Below are positions 1 through 4,998 of a DNA stretch of 5,481 nucleotides, in pieces (position 1 is the first letter of the stretch; the number at the start of each line of letters is the position of its first letter). The notes beneath the pieces were generated by a model. It saw only the letters and a program-made list of their open reading frames with translations. It had not been told where the DNA came from and did no database searches. The position numbers and the translations under genes were made by a program. Origin of the DNA: Nitrososphaerota archaeon (lineage in GTDB: Archaea; Thermoproteota; Bathyarchaeia; Bathyarchaeales; Bathycorpusculaceae). The stretch spans positions 1 to 5,481 of the forward strand of contig JAITCR010000070.1 in assembly GCA_031282985.1 (NCBI GenBank). Reading direction: 5' to 3'.

Positions 1-150
1 TCACTACACAAGTTATCTGCTACTGTGCCTACAGTTCTAACCTGCTTACCTGTAAACATAAATAACAACCAATTAAGTAAGCAATACAGCCCCCATAAAA
101 ACATTCTGATAAAAAATAACCTATAAATATGATGTAATTATTCAGTCGTA
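1..150. other. left flank, no firm gene; possible weak integrase remnant near its end
   Basis: No intact reading frame is visible in this AT-rich stretch. On the plus strand, bases 79-108 read KQYSPHKNIL, which recalls the helix around the second active-site histidine region of tyrosine recombinases (often LGHKNI in archaeal integrases). After that the frame breaks and stops appear at 124 and 130. Because the bases right after the IS630 element (1166 on) encode what looks like an integrase C-terminus, this flank could be the decayed upstream part of the same gene. The match is short and could be chance. Confidence 0.2.
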
Positions 151-152
151 TA

Positions 153-176
153 GAAGTGTAACTTTTAGTTAACTAT
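153..176 (+). repeat. left terminal inverted repeat of the first IS630 element
   Basis: Bases 155-176 are the exact reverse complement of 1142-1163 (22 of 22). Including 153-154 against 1164-1165 gives 23 of 24, with one mismatch at 154/1164. The repeat holds the core gtaacttttagttaac and is preceded by TA. Pairing stops abruptly inside 176, which fixes the inner limit. Confidence 0.9.
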
Positions 177-183
177 ATAACTA

Positions 184-1153
184 GCGGTATGTATTGCAGT
201 TGTGGTGTTTGTATTGCCCAATCCCACATCCAAGGAAATTAGAGAAAAAATAATCCACCATAAACAGAATCACGTAAATGAAAAAGACATCGCAAACTGG
301 CTGTAATAAGTAAAGCACTGTTACACAAGTCTGGGCCTGCATAAAAACACTGGCTCAATCCAACCCCGGCCACGCACACAAGGACGAAAACCCCTTGTAA
401 CACAGCAAGCTATGGATCAAATAACCAAAAAATCGAAACAACACCCGATATAACTCTAAAAGGATTAATTCGCGAGTTCAACCTGCCAATAAGCCATGTC
501 GCACTTAGCAAACGCCTCACAAACTCGGCTACACATTTAAAAAAAAGACGTTCCATCCAAAAGAACAAGAAAACCCTCCACCCTAAAAGATCGAGCACTC
601 TGGCGTATCAACCAACCTAATTTAGATGCGGCAAAACTAGTTTTTCTTGATGAAGCTCCATAAACCTTGCCTTTACTCGACTTTATGGTCGAGCGAAAGC
701 TAATCAAAGGATGCCTGAAGGCATTAAAGATGTGCGTTTTAAGCGTCAGTCTATGGTGTCTACTGTTTGTTTAAGTGGGGAAAAAGTCGCTTTTGTTTTT
801 GAAGGGACTCTAAATAAAGAATTATTTGTGCAATATTTGCGCATATGGTTTGCGCCTGCGCTTGGTCCTTTGGATGTGTTGGTGTTGGATAATTCTTCGG
901 TGCATACGTCAAAGTTGGTTAGGGAGGTTTTGGGGAGCTTGGAGTTAAAGTGGCCTATTTGCCTGTTTATTCTTCGGATTTTAATTCTGTGGAGTTTATG
1001 TGGGCATATATGAAGTGTATTTTGCGGAAGCTTAGGGCTCGAACTGAGGTTGCTTTGATGGATGCGGCAGTTCAAGCTCTTGATTGTGTAACACCTGAAC
1101 TCATTGCCTCATGGTTCAAACACTGCAACTACACATCACACATAGTTAACTAA
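184..1153 (+). pseudogene. IS630-family DDE transposase, multiply frameshifted
   Basis: The pieces read in order as one IS630 transposase: an N-terminal segment with PTSKEIREKI and DIANWL (217-303); helix-turn-helix text ISK then STVTQVWA in two successive frames (306-337); the proline-rich linker GSIQPRPRTQGRKPLV (352-399); PDITLKGLIREFNLP (444-488); RALWRINQPNLDAAKLVFLDE (592-654), whose Asp at 649-651 is the first catalytic residue; INLAFTRLYGRAKANQR from 660; VLVLDNSSVH with the second Asp at 888-890; and YLPVYSSDFNSVEFMW with the Glu at 992-994. The frame changes near 302, 314, 337, 441, 550-590, 658 and 945. The DDE triad is therefore conserved in sequence, but no single protein can carry it. 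No clear start codon with a ribosome site is seen. The family is certain from the motifs; the exact lesion positions are approximate. Confidence 0.88.
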
Positions 1154-1165
1154 AAGTTACACTAC
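1142..1165 (-). repeat. right terminal inverted repeat of the first IS630 element
   Basis: This is the partner of 153-176, matching at 23 of 24 positions and followed by TA at 1166-1167. It contains the transposase stop codon TAA at 1151-1153, an arrangement repeated in the second IS630 element of the window. Confidence 0.9.
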
Positions 1166-1273
1166 TATGCAAATATAGCCAGAACCATAGAAGAAGCTTG
1201 CACACTTATAGATGCAGGTTTTGAATACGTTACAGACATGGAAGACGCAAAGATATTTCGCAAACGCAAATAA
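1166..1273 (+). pseudogene. C-terminal fragment of an interrupted gene, probably an archaeal tyrosine-recombinase integrase
   Basis: Starting right at the IS630 edge, the plus strand encodes about 35 residues ending at a TAA (1271-1273), including EEACTLIDAGFEYVTDMED and the basic terminus KIFRKRK. From memory of the family, many archaeal phage-integrase-type site-specific recombinases end in a short tail of this style (a helix of EEA..LI.AGFEYV, then a charged FRKRK end). There is no start codon or ribosome site, so this is a gene tail cut off from its body by the transposon, not a small gene. The upstream part should lie left of 151, where only a weak HKNIL-like trace is seen, so the gene was probably already decaying or has lost its body. 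The catalytic domain is absent, so the integrase assignment is an inference. Confidence 0.55.
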
Positions 1274-1331
1274 CCCAACAATCAAATTCTACCGCCAAAT
1301 ATACTCCTAAACTGTGAAAAATAACCCTAAG

Positions 1332-1340
1332 CTTAAATTT
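1332..1340 (+). promoter_or_regulatory. possible TATA element for trmI
   Basis: The AT-rich cttaaattt, preceded by an A/C/G-mixed stretch that could serve as a BRE, sits about 42-50 bp before the trmI start. A start of transcription about 25 bp downstream (near 1360) would leave a short leader carrying the ribosome site at 1369-1373. A second AT-rich stretch at 1347-1355 (taatatttt) is an alternative. Neither is a close match to the archaeal TATA consensus. Confidence 0.3.
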
Positions 1341-1368
1341 GGGAACTAATATTTTGCTTGCAGACATA

Positions 1369-1373
1369 AGAGG
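1369..1373 (+). promoter_or_regulatory. ribosome binding site of trmI (agagg)
   Basis: AGAGG is complementary to the 3' end of archaeal 16S rRNA and lies 8 nt before the TTG at 1382. It decides the choice of that non-ATG start: no ATG is in frame before codon 23, and the conserved N-terminal domain begins near residue 8. Confidence 0.7.
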
Positions 1374-1381
1374 AACTGTAT

Positions 1382-2290
1382 TTGGCTAACGAAAAAATTC
1401 AATCGGGCGATTACGCATTAATATATCTTGACGCTCGACGGACGTACATGTTAAAAGTTGAGGCAGGACAGACATTTCATACTCATAAGGGTTTCATTAA
1501 ATTTGATGAGTTAATTGGTAAAGAGTTTGGAGCGCCAATTAAAAGCAGTTTAGGTGTAATGTTTACTACGCTTAAGCCGCAGCTTACTGATTATATTATG
1601 AAGAGTAGTCGTAATACTCAGATAGTGTATCCAAAAGATGCCGCAGCAATTATAATGTTTAGCGGTATTGGTTCGGGTAGTCGTGTGGTTGAGTCAGGAA
1701 CGGGAACTGCCTCGTTAACGACTGCGTTGGCGCATTATGTAGGTCCGACAGGTAAAATTTACACTTATGAATTGCGTAGTGAATTTCAAAAGAATGCTGC
1801 TAAAAATTTGCAACGCTCAAAATTGCTTGATCATGTAGAAATGAAAAGTGGCGATGTTACTCTTGGTATTGAGGAACGTGATGTTGATGCTGTCATTTTG
1901 GACTTGGCAACACCTTGGCTTGTTATACCTCATGCTTATGAAGCTTTGAAGCCTTCGGGGACTCTGGTTTCTTTTAGTCCAACTATTGATCAGGTTGTTA
2001 AGACTACAGAGACTCTTCGAGAAAACAATTTTGTTTTCATAGAAACTATTGAGCTTATGATGCGGGCTATGCAAGTTGAACGTGGAAAAACTCGTCCACA
2101 AACACTTATGACCGGACACACGGGCTATATTACGCATGCAAGGAAAATTTTAAAACCTACAGTCACTTCTGAAACGTTACAAGTGTCTTCGTTAATTCAG
2201 GAAGTTATGCCTGAGGTGTCTGTTGAAGAAGCAGATTTTGTAGAACAAGAAAACAGTGAAAAAGAAGATTTAGCAGAAAACTCTGCCTAA
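1382..2290 (+). CDS. trmI: tRNA (adenine-N1)-methyltransferase TrmI, archaeal type
   Basis: This SAM-dependent enzyme places m1A in the T-loop of tRNAs. In archaea the family modifies positions 57 and 58 and acts as a homotetramer in the cytoplasm. The 302-residue product has the small N-terminal domain (about 8-65, with FHTHKGFIKFDELIGKEFG), the TrmI signature RNTQIVYPKDAAAII (77-91), SAM motif I VVESGTGTASLT (102-113), the acidic ribose-binding turn YTYELR (127-132), GDVT (157-160), catalytic-loop motif ILDLATPW (172-179) and the C-terminal family signature RPQTLMTGHTGYITHARK (238-255). The start is TTG with a good AGAGG site 8 nt upstream. The last 40 or so residues form an acidic, low-complexity tail rich in Glu that extends past the conserved core. 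The gene appears monocistronic: the gene tail upstream is a remnant, and the gene downstream converges with it and overlaps by 4 bp. All key motifs are intact, so it should be active. Confidence 0.95.
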   Translation: MANEKIQSGDYALIYLDARRTYMLKVEAGQTFHTHKGFIKFDELIGKEFGAPIKSSLGVMFTTLKPQLTDYIMKSSRNTQIVYPKDAAAIIMFSGIGSGSRVVESGTGTASLTTALAHYVGPTGKIYTYELRSEFQKNAAKNLQRSKLLDHVEMKSGDVTLGIEERDVDAVILDLATPWLVIPHAYEALKPSGTLVSFSPTIDQVVKTTETLRENNFVFIETIELMMRAMQVERGKTRPQTLMTGHTGYITHARKILKPTVTSETLQVSSLIQEVMPEVSVEEADFVEQENSEKEDLAENSA

Positions 2291-2314
2291 GTTTTTTGTT
2301 TTACTTTTATTTTT
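2273..2314. terminator. hairpin with T-tracts on both strands, shared by two convergent genes
   Basis: A perfect 5-bp stem gcaga/tctgc (2273-2277 and 2282-2286) with an AAAC loop ends one base before the trmI stop codon. On the plus strand it is followed by repeated T-runs (2291-2314). On the minus strand, past the radical SAM stop, the same hairpin is followed by a T/C-rich tract (reverse complement of about 2246-2272). Archaeal termination relies mainly on T-tracts, so this small segment could end both transcripts. It overlaps the coding ends of both genes, which is compact but plausible. Confidence 0.55.
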
Positions 2315-3924
2315 CCTTTGACTCTTCGACCGTTATCGGGCAGAGGCATGCTTAATTGGTAAACAGCCTGTTTAAACTGGTCAGCGCGGCCATGTCTTGT
2401 TAGAGCGTAATATGTTCCTAAGAGTTTGCCAAAATACGGAATTAATACTCGATCGAAGGTTTTGTACAGAAATGGATTATGTAACCTGCTTTCTAGGAAA
2501 GTTGGTTTCCAAATTTTAATGTTGTATTCCCAACATTTTATGAAAAAGTCCCAGCGAGCTTTAGAGAGGGAATCCATTTCGGCACCTTTCTTGTTCATTA
2601 AAACACAGTTTTCTAATGGAACAAAGAAGAGCGGCACATAGAATGCGTTGTAATCTTTAAGGTCATCCATTAACTCGAGGGTTTGTAGCATGTCTTCTTC
2701 TTTCTCATCAGGTAAACCGATAATTAATGTTGCAAGAGGATACCAATCGTTATCGTTTAAAATACCAAACGCGTTAGTAACAATTTCTGGCCACTGTTCA
2801 GCCGAATAAGGCAACATTTTACCACCCATGTATTTCTTCATAATACGTGGACTACCTGTTTCAACACCTGTTTCAGCAGTAATTATGGGTTTTCCACCAA
2901 AAGAGTACCAACTTTTCTCAATTAAAATTTCAGCTAAATTCTTAATCATATCAGGACTATGATAAACAGGCGCCAGAGACATGTGGGCAGCTTGTATACT
3001 TTTTACGCCCGGATGTCTTGCAACGTTTTTACAAAGTTTAAGTATTGCCTCACTGTTTGGTGCAAATCCAGAATCTTTTTGACCATAAAGGAAAAGGTCT
3101 TCTGTGATTAAAGTTATATGATCACTGCCTTGTCGGGTGCTTAAGGCGACTTCTTGTAAGATTTTTTCAAGGGGTACATCTATTTTGTGTTGCATTGTTG
3201 GTGTACAGAATTGGCAGTTCCGTCCACATCCTTTTGAAATTTCAACTGCACCATGTATAGAAACATTTTGAGTTATGGGCATTTCTTTGTTATAATTCCA
3301 ATTATCTAATGATTCATCAGCCCTCGCAATACGAGGAATAGGCTCGCCACTTACAGCTTTTTCAAAAAGCTCAACAATTGGCGCGGGCCTTCCGCCCATT
3401 AAAACACAATCTACACCATAACTTTCAGAAACATGCTGCCTTTCAAGCTGCCATGAACCATACCCACCCACGATGACTTTTGGCTTATATTTCCTAATTG
3501 CAGGATGCATAACAAGTTTACGAAATTCAATACGATTCATCGGTTCACCACCACCTACAATGGAGCTATAAGTTTTACTCACATACCCCATTCCGGTAGG
3601 GTCCATCGATGAAATTCCAACAACCTTTGTATCAGGCCCAATAAATAAGTCCAAGTGTTCAGGATAAACAACAGCTATATCTTCTCTGTCAAAGCCACCT
3701 TCAAGCAAAATAGACTCCACTTTACGCAACCCATAGGGTGCATAACTGGCTTGCCCATCAGCTCTTGGCGGCTTATGTGGATATAATGATTTCCTTACGT
3801 AAAAAAGGGGAATAGGCCCTTTTCCAAAGCCGCCTACAAATGCCATAAAAGGACTGTTAGAAAAGTCGCTCATTTCTGTGGCTGATGCTGTAAGTACAAT
3901 TTTAATTCCTAAACCTGACGCCAA
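2287..3924 (-). CDS. B12-binding-domain-like radical SAM protein, substrate unknown
   Basis: The 545-residue protein has the layout of cobalamin-dependent radical SAM enzymes. The N-terminal half (about 1-195) is Rossmann-like, with KIVLTASATEMSDF, YAPYGLRKVE, KVVGISSMDPTGMGYVS and KVIVGGYGSWQLE. It is followed by the radical SAM core with the 4Fe-4S motif KGCGRNCQFC (Cys 233, 237, 240; CX3CX2C), the SAM-contact motif ETGVETGSPR (351-360) and IIGLPDEKEED (401-411), then a C-terminal helical region rich in aromatic residues (about 425-525) and a basic tail. The B12 half lacks a classic DxHxxG and has GGRP (177-180) where relatives usually have GE.E, so cobalamin binding is inferred from fold and family. 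Such proteins include methylases, and in archaea the GDGT ring synthases GrsA/GrsB and calditol synthase are B12-type radical SAM enzymes. A membrane-lipid role is possible here but not shown. The start is TTG at 3922-3924, the only usual start codon between the upstream in-frame stop (3961-3963) and the conserved core. The preceding purines (gaaagaga) are a weak ribosome site set very close. It converges on trmI with a 4-bp stop overlap. Confidence 0.85.
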   Translation of the reverse strand: MASGLGIKIVLTASATEMSDFSNSPFMAFVGGFGKGPIPLFYVRKSLYPHKPPRADGQASYAPYGLRKVESILLEGGFDREDIAVVYPEHLDLFIGPDTKVVGISSMDPTGMGYVSKTYSSIVGGGEPMNRIEFRKLVMHPAIRKYKPKVIVGGYGSWQLERQHVSESYGVDCVLMGGRPAPIVELFEKAVSGEPIPRIARADESLDNWNYNKEMPITQNVSIHGAVEISKGCGRNCQFCTPTMQHKIDVPLEKILQEVALSTRQGSDHITLITEDLFLYGQKDSGFAPNSEAILKLCKNVARHPGVKSIQAAHMSLAPVYHSPDMIKNLAEILIEKSWYSFGGKPIITAETGVETGSPRIMKKYMGGKMLPYSAEQWPEIVTNAFGILNDNDWYPLATLIIGLPDEKEEDMLQTLELMDDLKDYNAFYVPLFFVPLENCVLMNKKGAEMDSLSKARWDFFIKCWEYNIKIWKPTFLESRLHNPFLYKTFDRVLIPYFGKLLGTYYALTRHGRADQFKQAVYQLSMPLPDNGRRVKGKIKVKQKT

Positions 3925-4270
3925 TCTCTTTCGACCTTGTGAATTGATGTATTGTATCAGTTATTTTTGTCTGTGGCAGTATTAAAAATTACCGACTAAA
4001 ATTTGCGTACAAAAGCATATTTGAGTTTAAAATTTAGAAATATTGCGGCAAATGCAGGTTTTGTATCTTTTTCATACTTGAGAATTTGGGTTTTGAGAGA
4101 AAAATTGTTAATGTTTACGGTATTTACTAATTTTATGTTTATAGCAAGTGACCAAAAGTTTTACTATGTTCTATTTATCATGATGCCTATTGAAGCATCA
4201 GGTCAGAGTTTTGGGGCATATCAAGAACACTTATGATGAAGAAATAGTGTAAAAATACGCTTAATAACAT
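3925..4270. other. AT-rich spacer with no supported gene
   Basis: This stretch upstream of the radical SAM gene should contain that gene's promoter on the minus strand; AT-rich runs near 3979-4003 (for example attaaaaatt) are candidate TATA sites. A plus-strand frame of 77 codons (4003-4236) begins with TTG, has no ribosome site and reads as an unfamiliar mix of hydrophobic and aromatic residues; I do not call it a gene. No tRNA or other RNA gene is evident. Confidence 0.5.
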
Positions 4271-4288
4271 TATAGTGGAATAGTTTAA
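4271..4288 (+). repeat. left inverted repeat of the second IS630-like element
   Basis: The inner 11 bases (gaatagtttaa, 4278-4288) are an exact reverse complement of 4749-4759. The outer seven bases match at 4 of 7, with an intact TA at the very edge. The short length makes this less secure than the repeats of the first element, but its position next to the transposase stop supports it. Confidence 0.6.
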
Positions 4289-4290
4289 AA

Positions 4291-4380
4291 TCTGCACCTT
4301 CTAAAGCAGATGCACGCGGCTTTTTGCAGGCTTTCACCTTTAGGCATCAACCTGTACATCCTTTTGCCTGTACATCAGAA
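4291..4380 (+). other. open stretch inside the second IS630-like element, possible transposase linker remnant
   Basis: One plus-strand frame stays open for 30 codons (SAPSKADARGFLQAF and onward) up to TAA at 4381. IS630 transposases often have a P/S/K-rich linker followed by an acidic helix between the DNA-binding and catalytic domains, and this text could be its remnant, but I cannot align it securely. It also holds a short direct repeat, cctgtacatc at 4351-4360 and 4367-4376, and a 6-bp hairpin atctgc/gcagat at 4290-4295 and 4306-4311. Confidence 0.2.
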
Positions 4381-4454
4381 TAACTTTTCGAAAAACTACC
4401 CTGCGTGTTACAACAAATACTACAATACAGTGCAAAAATTAACCTATTTCACTA

Positions 4455-4752
4455 TATGAGCATTCGACTTGTGGCGTGTTTTTTGAGGTTGGTTTGAGAA
4501 TTAGTTTTTGCCTTGTGTGCCTTTGGTGTGACAATTATTTTGGATAATGCTCCTTTTTATCGTAAGAAAAAGTTGGCAGTTATTGTGGAGAGGGCGGGTG
4601 TTGGTTTGTTGTTTTTGCCTGCGTATTCGCCTGATTTTAACAGGATTGAGTGTCGGTGGGCTAATTTGAAGTGTGCTTTGCCTGATTTGATGTCTAAATG
4701 TGAAACACTACAAGAAGCCATATACACCCATTTTGAAGAGTATAATTCTTAA
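4455..4752 (+). pseudogene. IS630-family transposase, 3' half only
   Basis: After a frame change near 4500-4512, a 79-codon frame from 4513 reads VTIILDNAPFYRKKKL, with the second catalytic Asp at 4543-4545, and FLPAYSPDFNRIECRWANLK, with the catalytic Glu at 4648-4650, ending at TAA 4750-4752. The preceding frame (4455 on) continues the alignment upstream with a VFFEVGLR-like segment typical of the region before the second Asp. The first catalytic Asp and the whole helix-turn-helix region are not found, so this cannot be an active enzyme. The YSPDFNRIE form differs from YSSDFNSVE of the first element, confirming a separate lineage. The TTG at 4513 has no ribosome site and is not a true start. 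Confidence 0.85.
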
Positions 4753-4766
4753 ACTATTCTGCCATA
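4749..4766 (-). repeat. right inverted repeat of the second IS630-like element
   Basis: Partner of 4271-4288 (15/18, three transitions). It overlaps the transposase stop codon and ends in TA at 4765-4766. Confidence 0.6.
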
Positions 4767-4927
4767 ACAAGTTTTTCTGAGGGTAACTCTTTAACGCGTA
4801 GTTTTAATGGTTATGTTTTGTGTGTTTTATTTGTAGAAGGTTCTACTTCTTGTTCAGGCACCTTTTTTATTGTTAACGCATTTATATTTGTTAACGCATT
4901 TATATAATTGAGCTGCCCTTCTTTTTG
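4767..4927 (-). pseudogene. possible decayed minus-strand host gene fragment between two transposons
   Basis: Between the IS630-like and IS1 ends, one minus-strand frame reads with only one stop (TAA, complement of 4811-4813): QKEGQLNYINALT, then VPEQEVEPSTNKTHKT, stop, PLKLRVKELPSEKLV. The composition is protein-like (charged, helical). If the IS630 insert is removed at its TA, the same frame carries on into the left flank as NVIKRIF and stops about 17 codons after the junction. I do not recognise the product and there is no start codon, so this may be chance in AT-rich DNA. Confidence 0.22.
4870..4905. repeat. perfect 18-bp tandem repeat, two copies
   Basis: Unit ttgttaacgcatttatat occurs at 4870-4887 and again, directly adjoining, at 4888-4905. 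Each copy contains the palindrome GTTAAC and ends in a TATA-like tttatat; the second runs on as tttatataatt, a fair archaeal TATA box about 95 bp before the IS1 first frame. It may be a slippage duplication, a paired protein site or a promoter element. Confidence 0.75.
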
Positions 4928-4950
4928 GGTGGTGTTCGATATTAGTTGAA
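4928..4950 (+). repeat. tentative left end of the IS1 element
   Basis: The sequence begins ggtggtgttcg, similar in pattern to the known IS1 end. The partner repeat is outside the window, so neither pairing nor a target duplication can be checked here. Confidence 0.35.
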
Positions 4951-4998
4951 CGGTATGTTGAAATATTGTGTGGTGGTGTGGGTTGGTAGTGAGTGTGT

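Larger units (their letters stand above)
151..1167 (+). mobile_element. IS630-family insertion sequence, full length but inactive
   Basis: The element is about 1.01 kb, normal for IS630. It is bounded by 24-bp inverted repeats (153-176 and 1142-1165) that match at 23 of 24 positions, and each end abuts a TA dinucleotide (151-152 and 1166-1167), as expected for the IS630/Tc1-mariner superfamily, which duplicates TA on insertion. The interior encodes one transposase on the plus strand, with a recognisable HTH/linker and all three DDE catalytic positions, but split over several frames. The transposase stop (1151-1153) lies inside the right inverted repeat. The TA at 149-150 makes the exact left edge uncertain by 2 bp. 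The ends look usable in trans; the transposase does not. Confidence 0.88.
4271..4766 (+). mobile_element. second IS630-like element, internally deleted (about 0.5 kb)
   Basis: Imperfect inverted repeats at 4271-4288 and 4749-4766 match at 15 of 18 positions, and all three differences are transitions. Both outer ends are TA, fitting IS630/Tc1-mariner. Inside lies the 3' half of an IS630-type transposase (4455-4752), with its stop inside the right repeat, exactly as in the first element. Only about 170 bp separate the left repeat from the catalytic half, so most of the first 150-200 codons are missing. The repeat sequence differs from that of the first element, so the two belong to different IS630 lineages. 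It is either a deletion derivative or a very decayed copy. Confidence 0.65.

Noticed and set aside
410..598. Minus-strand frame of 62 codons
   Set aside because: It lies antisense to the IS630 transposase text, which has clear family motifs on the plus strand; its Trp/Phe-rich translation is the usual shadow of A/C-rich codons.
676..693. Hairpin ctcgac/gtcgag with 6-base loop
   Set aside because: It falls in transposase coding text (TRLYGRAK) and has no T-tract or partner signal, so chance or codon content explains it.
746..1075. Minus-strand frame of 109 codons
   Set aside because: It is antisense to the transposase catalytic region (LDNSSVH and SVEFMW on the plus strand) and has no recognisable motif.
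1817..2137. Minus-strand frame of 106 codons inside trmI
   Set aside because: It lies wholly inside the well-supported TrmI coding region and shows no motif or ribosome site.
2426..2641. Plus-strand frame of 71 codons inside the radical SAM gene
   Set aside because: It is antisense to the conserved C-terminal part of an intact protein.
4003..4236. Plus-strand frame of 77 codons upstream of the radical SAM gene
   Set aside because: TTG start, no ribosome site, no similarity I can recognise, and AT-rich composition; kept only as a note in the spacer entry.
4290..4380. Hairpin-bearing stretch as a tRNA or small RNA gene
   Set aside because: No T-loop, anticodon arm or CCA-end layout could be fitted, and the segment sits inside a transposon remnant.
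4833..4846. Palindrome gtagaa-gg-ttctac as an operator
   Set aside because: The arms are short and no intact gene or promoter sits next to it; it may equally be part of the decayed minus-strand frame.
4870..4905. Two-copy repeat as a CRISPR array
   Set aside because: The copies adjoin with no spacer, the unit is too short, and no cas genes are present.
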